64,000 nt of DNA from NCBI GenBank assembly GCA_034509925.1, contig CM067537.1, forward strand, positions 3,766,001-3,830,000. Direction: 5' to 3'. The notes beneath the pieces are model-generated. The model was not told the origin of the DNA. It saw only the letters and a list, made by a program, of their open reading frames with translations, and did no database searches. Position numbers and translations under genes: made by a program. Positions 53,369 to 64,000 of this stretch are shown one piece after another (the stretch's first letter is position 1; the number at the start of each line of letters is the position of its first letter). The DNA is from Hirudinaria manillensis. Lineage: Eukaryota > Annelida > Clitellata > Hirudinida > Hirudinidae.

Positions 53369-53713
53369 CTAGTATCCAGTTTTGGTGGAGTGAACGGAGA
53401 CGACTTGTCTCTCATTGCCTGGAGGCTTATTTGCCATCCTTTGTGGTCCTAATCCTGTGCGATGCCGATTCTGCGGTCTATCTTCTGGACAAAATGCTTT
53501 TTCTGTCTGTTCGTAAGACCTATTCCCCTGGAAGGCGTAATTAGATTTGCCTACCAGCCCTCTTGCCCCGACCTCTATGGGCATAACACGAGTGCTGCAT
53601 CCCTTTCTCTCTAGTTCAATTGGCAGTTCGTCGTAACGGTCGCCCTTCAGAGCATTACTGAACTCCATTCTATCTTCCAAAGGAACCGCTAGTTCAGCCA
53701 TAATGAAGGAGTA
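53369..53713 (-). pseudogene. Retroelement ORF C-terminal remnant
   Basis: About 114 codons beginning around YSFIMAELAVPLEDRMEF and containing ELPIELERKGCSTRVMPIEV and GARGLVGKS. The pattern 'E(L/I)xVPxExR...KYxxL...CxxxPIEVGxRGF' is common at the ends of retrotransposon polyproteins in cnidarian and lophotrochozoan genomes, as I remember it. There is no reverse transcriptase around it and the upstream frame is closed, so this is a fragment. The exact element class is not determined. Confidence 0.55.
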
Positions 53714-56227
53714 GGTTGCTGCATGTATTTAAGATATACACGTATATGTGTATGTAGATGCATGTAGCATCGAAACTAAGATTGGGACCTACAATTAAAT
53801 TCTTCGTTTTGACCCGTTTGAAAGTTACTTGAATGACGATTGCCGGAAGACATTTGAAGAGGAAAGTTCAGAAGGCATGTAAGATCAGTTGGAAACTCTG
53901 ACTGTTGGAGAAGTGAAAATGATTATTAAAACAATAAACAATTGATTATTAAATCAAGAGATAAATCGTGAGAAGGATTACAGAGCGGGGAAAACAAATA
54001 TCTGTATTTTTAGGAAAAACCTTGGAGAAGAAAACAAAACAAACTTTCTAGCAAGAAGCTCGATGAAAACAAACCCGTTTGCGTGAAAATATTATTGAAA
54101 TCCTGATTCTAGAAAGGTTCATAGCCCAGTAACTGGCATAAATTCAACAGTTGAAAAAATGGTGGTGACGGACAGGAATGGCCAAAAGCATCGTAATGTC
54201 AATGTATTTGAAGAAAGACTCTGTCCATGTTAGATAATAAAACATAGTTATAGATAGTACATCGATATTAAGAAAAAGAACATTGTTTTAAAACTTGTGA
54301 TAAAAGTTATTAGTAAAAAAATGGTTAAGAAAGCTATGGATGGTTTTAAATTGCAATCGGGAAAAGGCAAATGCTTTCAGACTTGTCTTGTTCAACCTAT
54401 TGGTAAATAGATGATTTGAAACCATAAAAAATAATAATAAACGCTGTAATAACATCAGCATTATTAATATTATTTATTAACTGTTACTAACATCAAGAAC
54501 AGTAATAATAATAATAATAATAATAATTAGTTTGAATATCAAACAACCTTGAAGCATTGCGAATGTAGTTTCGTTATTCGCCGCTGTCTCAGTCACGCTG
54601 CTGAGTTACACTTAATTGATTTATAGACTATTTAATTTTTAATTCAATTTATTCATTTAGTTTGTTTTTCAATTTAAACCCAAGAAATGAATAATTCAAA
54701 AGGTTCATAATTTGCTAAGAAAGATTCATTTTGATTGCTGAAATTAATTAACAATTTTATTTAATTATTTTTAATTAACAATTTATTTCTTTAAATATTT
54801 CAATTAAGCTTTTTAAATTTATTAAATCAATAATTTAACGTTTTTTAATTTAATTTCATTTATTCAGTTAAAACCAATCAAAATAGAATTATTTTGCACT
54901 GCTCCACTACTTGCGTTGTCAACATTATCATGTTGTGATACGCTATCATGTTATTTCATACACATATATGTTATTTTATCATATATTATTCTTGTCATCA
55001 TCGTCGTCGTCGTCATCATCGCCATCATCATCACCACCGTTGTTATCAGGCATCGCTGTAATTTTAAAAATATTTTGAATATTTCAATTCATTTTAATTA
55101 AATTTTTTCCGGTTTCAAAAATTTTGTTCGAAAATATTGCAATTTTAGGTATTAATAATTAAAACATTTCTCAAACAATTCGTTTAAATTGTGTTTTTGC
55201 AATGCTATTATTTTTAAAAGTTTAAATAATTAAATATAAATTAATAATTAAATATAACTTACTAATAATGAATTATAATTCACATGAAACATCAACAAAC
55301 CGTTCGAATCTATTATCGCCCAAACAGCATTTCTCTTCTTTTCTTCATTTCTCTATTTGTTGCATTAACTTTTTTAATATTTTAAATAGACAGGGATTAT
55401 TAATTATTAAATTAAATAATAAGTAGTAAATAATAGAAATAAATTAAATAATAACTTCCTTAAAAAGAATCTATTCAGTTTTTCTTGTTGGTTTCGCGAT
55501 GATGATGATAGAATTTGAAAGCTGAGGCCAACGTCTCTTCATTCTATTGTTTGAATATTTAAAATATAGAAAAAATTACAGAAAAAATTACGAAATTTAA
55601 AAGTCAAAAATAAATGAGTGGGTTGCGCACCCAACTTTGACCTTGTTTTCCCAAAATTTCCGGGTGATTCAATGAATTTTACCGAAGTTCAATCAATCAC
55701 TTCATTTTATTCAATCACTTCTTATCAATCAATCACTTCTTTTCAATCAATCAATCAATTCATTTTATTCAATCATTTAGATTTCATTCAATCATTTAAA
55801 TTTTGTTAATTCATTAAATGTCATAAAAGATCTCAGAGTCTATTTATTCCTTAAAATACAACGAAAGAACAAAATATTGACACGAAATGCTGTTTATTGA
55901 AGTGCAATTTTCAAAACACAATTTCTTCAGTCAACAACAACAACAACACTTTTTTTTGTATTTCGCAAAACAGCTTCGAAGGACGATTTCGTGGAATGAA
56001 CTGAAGTTGAATTTTATGCGTGACCTGGAAATTACAATAAGTAATTTTCAGCCCTCGTCACAGATTATTTGACGTCGAATTTCCTTCTAAAACCTCCTGG
56101 TGGAACTTTAATGAGGCGAAGAATGCAAAGCTAATTTGAAATCAGCTGAACAAGCGAATTAATTGCATGAAGACGTTGCATTTCGAATCAATGAATTTCG
56201 TCTGGTTGTCGAGAGCTCCAACTCACT

Positions 56228-56416
56228 ACAACTCAACTTACAACAACTCACAACAACTCACAACAACTCACAACAACTCACAACAACCCACAACAACCCA
56301 CAACAACCCACAACAACCAACAACAACCCACAACAACCCACAACAACTCACAACAACTCACAACAACTTACAACAACCCACAACAACCCACAACAACCAA
56401 CAACAACTCGCAACAA
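56228..56416. repeat. 10-bp CAACAACTCA / CAACAACCCA minisatellite
   Basis: About 19 tandem decamers in which blocks of the CTCA and CCCA variants alternate, showing block-wise duplication. Confidence 0.95.
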
Positions 56417-57050
56417 TTGAAAATAACTTCAAAACATTTCCTACGATTAACAAAAAAAATGTTTCGTGTCGGAAAGTGTGATTTTTAAGTCTCTCATTCG
56501 TCTTCAACATCTTACGTGAACAAGCAGTTGCAAATCTTGCTTTTGAACCTACAGTCATAATAACGATCTGTTGATTTATTTATAATTATAATTATAATAC
56601 TTCTTAATGGCATAATTAAATTAAAGCCGTCTGCTTTCTTGGACTCAGTTTAATTTTTAATAAATCCATATTTGTTGAACATATTTTAAAACATTTAAAT
56701 CAAATGAATGGAGTAGTAGTTGTAGTTGTTAAATATTTCTGTCGGTATAACTTCATGGAAAATTTTCACAACATGGTAGACGAGGATTGCGATGATGACG
56801 ATGACGATAACGATGATGATGATGATGATGACGACGACGGTGATGTTGATGACGATGATGATGGTGATGATGATGATGACGACGGTGTGTGGTTGGTGAC
56901 AGTAAAACCACATTTGCTCGAAATTTGTTGTCAACTTTTACAAAGGTCGTGGCGAATCACGTCTGTGAAAATGGCTTCAATTTTCGAAGATTTCATGCAA
57001 CGAAATAAAAAAATATATATAATAAACAACGATGACGTAAATAATTACTA

Positions 57051-57083
<33 letters not shown>

Positions 57084-58991
57084 TAGGTAATAAATAAGGA
57101 AATAATAAAAATTTAAATCATTTATTAATTCGAAAATATTTCCATTCAATTTCCGCAGAAAGAATTCTGACGACGAAAATTAACCTCGTCTGTTTAATGT
57201 CGTCATTTTTAAGTGAAACATTTTTAATGATTTTCGAGACAAAAACAAATAATAATCATAAAATCTTTGATTATAATGTTTAATTATGAACTCGATTATC
57301 AAATATGTACATAATGTTTATTGAACACGATAAGGGAAAATGAAGCTGTTTGATCAGTTAAATTGACGATGGTTAGTGGTTACGTGTAATGTAAACAAAG
57401 AAACTGCCAGGAAGCAACCACAAACTTCCACCCAGCTCGAAACACTTCAACCCATCTCTACCCATCTCCACCACCCTCCACCCCCTTCCACCTCCAGGGA
57501 GAGTCCTCAGTTAGGGTACCCAACAAATGGTTGATCGATTAACAAATGCCTTCAACTCCTACTTGAATAAATAAGAAGATCGACTGAAAGCCAACAACTC
57601 GTACCATCCACATTTTCTTCAATAAACTGACCAATATTCTTACAGATATTGTAGATTTATCAAACATGTGTGCCACCTAGCGATGAGATTATAAATGGCT
57701 AGATGTAAGATGCTCTATGCGTAATACGTGGTATGTAATATATGATGTGCAATACACAGTATGCCGAATACAGACAGGTATTTTTAAAGTCAAGTGATTT
57801 TATATAATTTTAATGATATTCTGGTATAATTAAGATCTTTCTATTAGGTCGTAATTATTCTCAAAATCAAATTTTAAGTTTTTTGTTTTTCAATTTTCAG
57901 TAAAATATTCTTTCTGATCTCCTTACTGTGTCCAATGTGACTGACATTTTCTTCTCTAGTGGTTTCTGTCTGCTCTGCTGACATTAAACTACACTGATAC
58001 TACTATCAATATTCAGGTTATCATTGATAACATGACATAACAATATGATATAACAGTATCATTGACAATAACATTCCAATCAGAGATACTGCTACAACAC
58101 TCAGGATATTCAAATATCACATTAGTTTTATATTCGCTGAGCTTGCAATATTCAATAGATCAATGGTTACTATCTCTGATCTGCTCCCATATTTGCTCCA
58201 AATTACTTCTTCACTTACTTACATTAGTTGCAATTGTTGTAGTTTTTTTTTAATAATTTAATAATTCTTGAAATTATAATTTTAATATCAACAATTTTTA
58301 ATATCGAGGCATTGCCTTATTTTCACTTTCAGCTGCACCAATGGATGCTTTTATGTTTCCAGTGCACAAAGGAGACCCTTTTTTAAACTTCGCTCATAAG
58401 AATGATTAAAAATATCAATTCACTCGCATCGTAGTTCATTACCAACAACAACAACTTCGAAGTCAATTCAGAATTGTTGGAGCAGAAAACACGATTCAAC
58501 CTATGAGAAATTACGTAGAACCTTTACATCATGATTTCCATGTTATATGCACTTATTATTATTATTATTTTTTGTTAGTAGTACTAGTAGTGGTATTTAG
58601 TAATTCTAATTAATAAATTACAAATTATTATTACTAATATTTCATACTTATAAATTTTTAACATAAAAATAATTAAAAATAAATATTTGTCCAAGAATTA
58701 GGAAACCATAATGAAGTCTTGAAAGTAGAACTGAAAGCATTTTGTCGTCTTAATCCAAGTTAATGCTTTGTTTAAAATGTCACCAAAGAACTGTTTGTTC
58801 AGTCAATAACACCTGAGTAACCCAATCCAGGTGACTCACAACGGTGACAACGCTTCGGTGGTCAGGATTTCCAACGACAAATTGTTTGTGAATCACTGTT
58901 CAGTTCAGTTCAAGCAGTTCATCTGCGCTTACGAATTGACACATCATCGTCGTCGTCATCATCATCATCGTCGTCATCATCTATGACTAGC

Positions 58992-59022
<31 letters not shown>

Positions 59023-59185
59023 ACTTATAATAACATTAGCATCGATATCATACAATTAATTATACTCCATTTAGTGGAGTTGAATTTTGTAACTCCTTTT
59101 ATCATTAATTTTATATATCATATCATATTATATCACTGATGTATTATTATAAATTATATACATAAACATAGACATATTTTTGCAG

Positions 59186-59294
<109 letters not shown>

Positions 59295-61094
59295 CAAAAC
59301 AGGATGAATTTAAGAATCCAGTCATAAAAGTTAAAAAAATAAATCATGAAAGAAAGGAGGACAAAAAGACGTTGAAGTCTGTTGCGTTGTTTTCAATCCA
59401 TCAGTGGAAATCCCCACGTAAATTCCCAGCCATAAGTTTCACGATTCACTTTCACAAGTACTTCGTCGGCTGAAAAAGTCAGTTAATAGTTTTAAATTCA
59501 TGTTTATATATTAATTTACATAACGTATGTTAATTTATTAATGTATTCAAACGTTTTAAGAATGTATTTTACAACAACTAAAACAACAACAACAAAAAAA
59601 CAATTCACAATGATTCATTTTCTGACCCGACTCTGTCGAAACAGCGCGTAATTCAGGTGTGAGTGACTAATTAATATTAATTAGAACGTTGCTAAGCAAC
59701 GAAACAACTGTTTATTCAGGATGTTTAAAAAAGATTGCTATTTAAAGAACCCGTTTGATTGATTTCAACTACTTGTGATCTTGTAGTTGTTGTTGTTGTT
59801 GTTGTGGTTGTTGCTTTTATTATTATCAGCTTCTCATGTCAGTCTATCACTTGGGTGGAATCAACAGCGCACATTAATACTCTGTTTTTATTGAAATAAA
59901 AAAATAAATAATTTTATTCAGGCAATCATATTTCGTGAAAAAGATCCTGCAATAACCAGCAAAAAACATGAACACATTTCGATAGATGGTGTTGAAGTCA
60001 TTTAATAATCCCAACACATAAACATTTGTTCGTTGCTTAACTTGTAACCACCCGAAAAAATAAATTTATTAATATTTATTATTAGTATATTAATGTTATA
60101 TATGAAAATCTATTTGCGACAATCCCTTCTGATAAATATTCATGAATATTCATGGCTATGTATGAGGAAGACATGAATGAGGAACAATTACAAAAGATAA
60201 AAATGACAAAGATTACAAACGCAGTGATTGCAAACATAACTTAAATGACTGTAAACACAAATCAATTTTTGCTTATATTATTATTATTATCATCAATATT
60301 ATTATCATTATTTATTTTTTATTGGCACAAAATTGATATCACAAAAGGTAAGCATCGAAGAATTGAGAGTCAAACAAGACACCATTAGGACACATCAATC
60401 CAAAAATAAGTAGGCAAGTGTTGGAATGATTCATGAATAATTAATCAGACGGATTAATTATGCACGGATTGGTGTTTCAAATCTGGTGGTTGGTTGGAAC
60501 ACACACAGGTCGTCCTTTCTCATTATCATAATCATTGATAAGAGTCTCCGCTCGATAGAAGAACTGCCAGCTGATAAGGGGATCGCTGGGTTATTGATAT
60601 CCTTTTGACTCAATCACATTGTTGACATGAACAATAACAAAGCACGTGCTAATAAAATAATTAAATCTTTTTATATCGAAGCGACGACGACGACGACGAT
60701 GGATGTTGTGATGATGATGATGATGATGATGACAATGAGTAATATGGGAAAACCGTACGAGCAGCCATCAGGAGAAGGAAGTATTTTACGCGTCTGAAAA
60801 AATTTCCATATTTTCCAGTTATGATTACGACGAAGACAACCACGATGACGATGATGACGACGATGAGGAGGACGACGATGATGATGATGATGACGATGAC
60901 GACGGCAGTGATGATAATGATGACGGAGGTATGAGTGCAAGAGGACCTTGGATGCAAAATTCTCAAATATGACCTTTCTCATTATGGTAACCACGATTGA
61001 GAAGGGGCGGAGCTAAATGCGAGTTATGTTATTTTTGTTAACCGATCGTGTTACACTATTCAGAGAGTAGCCGCTTTAGAAATGAATGAATGAA

Positions 61095-61129
<35 letters not shown>

Positions 61130-61249
61130 AACATAAAATACTTACCGGTGAGATGAAAATAGTTAATAATAAATCGTATAATTATTATAATTAACTAATT
61201 AATTAATTAATTTAATCTATTTATTTATTAATTTATTTTTAATCTGGAT

Positions 61250-61533
61250 TAAATTCGCGCACTGAACGCGGACGCTGTAGGCAGCTGTTCGTAAGAAACG
61301 GGCACCGCTTCAATTCAGGCCATCGAGCGCTTCTAAACTTTCTGAGAGGATATCAGTTCGCTTCGACCTACAACGATTACAACTGGCTTACTACGACGAC
61401 TGCAGTTACCACAGCGACCGCTACGACTACGACTACCACGGCTTCTTAGGCTGCCGCAGCTGCTAGTTTATGCAGTCAACGGCTTTTTAAGTTTTAAGCG
61501 ACTTTCTGAATTTCGAACGAGGATCAAGGCGAG
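61250..61533 (+). other. Candidate non-coding first exon
   Basis: GC-richer island in very AT-rich surroundings, beginning near TTCGCGCACTGAACGCGGAC and ending in a consensus donor (GGCGAG|GTGAGA at 61534). It has no useful ATG frame and includes an ACN-rich stretch (TACGACTACGACTACCACGG). This is the typical look of an invertebrate 5' UTR exon; the coding part would lie to the right, beyond the window or unrecognised. Confidence 0.4.
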
Positions 61534-62382
61534 GTGAGATGTTTAAAGTTATTAAATCGTTTTAAAATGTTAATCTTTTTAATATTATTATTATTCCTTG
61601 ACATTATATTAATTATTTACTATTTAATAATAATAATAATAATAACAAGCTTATTGGAAGCTCATATTATCTCGAACCTCGGTCTACGAATTTATTCGTC
61701 TGGGTGTTTTGGTTATAAATGAAAAACTCAAGCCGAATAAATCATAGCTCTTAAATCGTCGATAAAGACGACCATGATGATGATAACGATAACGATGATG
61801 ATGGTGGTGATGATGATGATAACGATAACGACGACGTCGATGATGATGATGACGATGATGACGGGACAATAACATAGAAGCTTATTAAACGACACAGTAG
61901 TCAGGTTATGTAGACTTTGCTTTCATCATTTCCTATCCAAAGTCGTCTTCGTCATCATCATCAAAGTATTGACACTGACACTATTGTACTCATCATCATC
62001 AAGACCACTATTAGCATCGTCACCGTCATCATCATCATTGATACCAAAGATTGAGAGTCATCACCACATTTTCGGGGTATCTACTTTAACTCATTTGGGG
62101 TCTAGGATGGTAGACTATGATGATGATAATGATGACGACGACGATGATGATGACTATGATGATCATAATCTGCATCATCATCACCACCGACACTTGGTGA
62201 TCTGAAGTAAACAAGTGTTCAAAAATCTGCTTTCATCTTTTTTAAGTTCAGGTGAAACGGGACGAGAAGGACTTCATTTTGCTTTTGAACTTTTCATTCG
62301 AGTTTTTCAAACTAATTACAAATTATTGACGGAAAACAATGCATTCTCAAGTTCAAGCAATAAACGCCGGTCAATGTAAACA

Positions 62383-62495
62383 AACGAATAAATGAATGAA
62401 TGAATGAATGAACGAATGAACGAATGAATGAATGAATGAATGAACGAATGAATGAATGAATGAACGAATGAATGAACGAATGAATGAATGAATGC
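62383..62495. repeat. (GAAT)n tetranucleotide repeat
   Basis: GAAT/GAAC units, passing into GGAC and GGATA units up to about 62545. Confidence 0.93.
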
Positions 62496-62697
62496 ACGAA
62501 CTGGCGGACGGACGGACGGATAGATGGATAGATGGATGGACGGATGAAAAGAAGTAAATAATCAATTACTGCACTAATAGTAATAATATCAGTTACGGTT
62601 AGCAACATTATCAATCAATCTCATCAGACACGAGTCACAAATACCAAACATTCAGACGCGTACTATGGCGGGTGTTTTAAATTGGGACCATCTTTTC

Positions 62698-62734
62698 CAC
62701 ACGTACGTAAGGACCGTAAGTTCACGTACGTGTG
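62698..62734. repeat. 11-bp perfect inverted repeat
   Basis: CACACGTACGT (62698-62708) and ACGTACGTGTG (62724-62734) flank a 15-bp loop. Each arm contains the self-complementary ACGTACGT. Confidence 0.85.
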
Positions 62735-64000
62735 CACACCGCGCGTGGAGTTTGGAATCGCAAACAGATTAATGATTCCTAGCTTTTGAAAGGTGACAAG
62801 AAAAAGAGCCGCCAAAATGTCAGACGCGAGCAAAACGTCTGCTAATCGTCATCGATTTGTTTTCCTGATTTCAGGAGAAGTCATCGTCGCCATGTTTAAT
62901 CATACTCGTCGCTGATTGGTCAGAAGAGCAATCGTTGCAAGCGTAGGACGTCGTTTTTGTATCAATCGATCTTTGACTTACGGATCATGAATATTTGTAC
63001 ATTTTGTTGGAATTAACAAACATAAATTTTTAAATTTTAGATTATTGATATATATTAGATGTATTTTTAAGATATATATATAGATATGTTTTTTTTTTTA
63101 AATTATACCTTAAGTTTAAAAGACGTTTGTAAGAAATGAACTCCGATGAATGTCAGTCAGAACTTTAAAAATTTAGGAAATGTTCGATTTATATGTTCTT
63201 CTGTTTACAAGCCAATGGAACAGAAAAATAGGTTCTCATGAGATTTAAATTATTTAATTTATGACAAATTATGACAAATCATGTCCTGCACTCAATTCGT
63301 CTTTTTCAAGAAGTCATAATTTTTTTTTCTTTTAGAGATGAGCACAAAAATGACTTTAAAAAAGTGTTTGTCTTTGAAATTATTCAGGAATTAAAATGTG
63401 ATCCTGAGGGGGAGAGAAGCGTAAATTAAACAATTTAAGGGAATTTAATTTAATTTCAGGAAAATATCCCGAAATATTGGTTTTAAAATCGTGCGTGATT
63501 TGTGATCGTCATAAGTTTTGGACCAAGAAAATTATTGTTATACTTTCTTTCATCATCTCATTTTTGAGAGTCCATCGTTCGTTGGTTTCAGCAAAAGAAT
63601 TAGAATCAATAAAATTAAATAAAAAAGAATTTAATTCGAATTTCAAGTTAAAAGTTTTAATGAATTCAAAATTTAATTTATCATATAGATTATTATTATT
63701 ATTATTATTATATCATTATTATTATAATTAGCCTATAATTTATTATAATTAGCCGGCCTTTTGAGTGACTCTTACGTTGGAATAGGATGTGAGGGAACAT
63801 TTTAACTACTTTTTATTTATTACTAGTTTTGTACTAACGTAATTTATAATGCACATAACCTTTTAAATCCATCGTAGACTTCACCCGGCCGCTCATTAGC
63901 ATATCATAACTAATCTTGCACTTTCAATTATGTTTATGTGCTTATTATAATCTGTAATAAATTTGCAGTAGTTTATGATAATGATTACATTATAGGATTA

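Larger units (their letters stand above)
61534..64000. other. Gene-free right end
   Basis: GAT/ATC triplet tracts at 61770-61860 and 61935-62195, a GAAT repeat, a short inverted repeat at 62698-62734 and AT-rich sequence. If 61250-61533 is an exon, this is its first intron. A 32-codon frame at 62817-62915 begins with a good Kozak context (GCCGCCAAAATG) but has no other support. Confidence 0.45.

Noticed and set aside
56704-57051. Asp-rich 115-codon open frame
   Set aside because: Central part is GAT/GAC microsatellite; no start, splice or homology support.
60661-60994. Overlapping minus-strand frames rich in Ile/Val or His/Arg
   Set aside because: Two frames of the same GAT/GAC triplet tract; both low-complexity.
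62312-62614. FIHSFIHS-repeat open frame
   Set aside because: Translation of the GAAT tetranucleotide repeat.

Overview
This is animal nuclear DNA. Genes are split by many short to medium GT-AG introns, the non-coding DNA is very AT-rich and full of (AAT)n, (GAT)n and (GTT)n microsatellites, and there are remains of non-LTR retrotransposons. The gene families (BK channel, mTERF, TRIM-NHL, IPPK, a gliotactin/neuroligin-like protein, SLC16-type carrier) are metazoan. A short FVamide-type neuropeptide precursor and the overall style suggest a lophotrochozoan invertebrate, possibly an annelid such as a leech; that placement is an inference. Nothing bacterial, viral or CRISPR-like was seen.

Layout. 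1-756 (minus): 3'-incomplete neuropeptide precursor. 3566-17739 (plus): complete 23-exon slowpoke/KCNMA1 BK channel, 1089 residues, every exon phase agreeing, with several minisatellites in its introns. 18562-19626 (minus): single-exon mTERF-family gene. 19709-22018 (minus): immunoglobulin-superfamily membrane protein, 5' end unresolved. 22519-24786 (minus): single-exon RING-NHL E3 ligase. 28761-30074 (plus): two-exon coiled-coil protein with a CARD-like N terminus. 30276-36435 (minus): 14-exon inositol-pentakisphosphate 2-kinase. 36878-41491 (plus): 11-exon catalytically dead cholinesterase-like membrane protein. 45472-47523: 5'-truncated R2-clade retrotransposon between direct repeats of at least 134 bp. 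47947-52405 (plus): six-exon monocarboxylate-transporter-like carrier with a CR1/jockey-like fragment in intron 3. 53369-53713 (minus): retroelement debris. 53.8-64 kb: no coding gene found; a GC-richer segment at 61250-61533 ending in a good splice donor may be a non-coding first exon of a gene beyond the window.

The genes are not an operon or a functional cluster. IPPK and the cholinesterase-like gene are head to head over 442 bp and may share a promoter. BK/mTERF and the coiled-coil gene/IPPK are tail to tail. The points most worth following are the neuropeptide precursor with paired HLFV-Gly-Lys-Arg sites, the very long target-site duplication of the R2-like insertion, the CARD-plus-coiled-coil protein, the divergent Ig receptor, and a palindrome-bearing minisatellite with a 50/35 bp higher-order rhythm in the BK gene.
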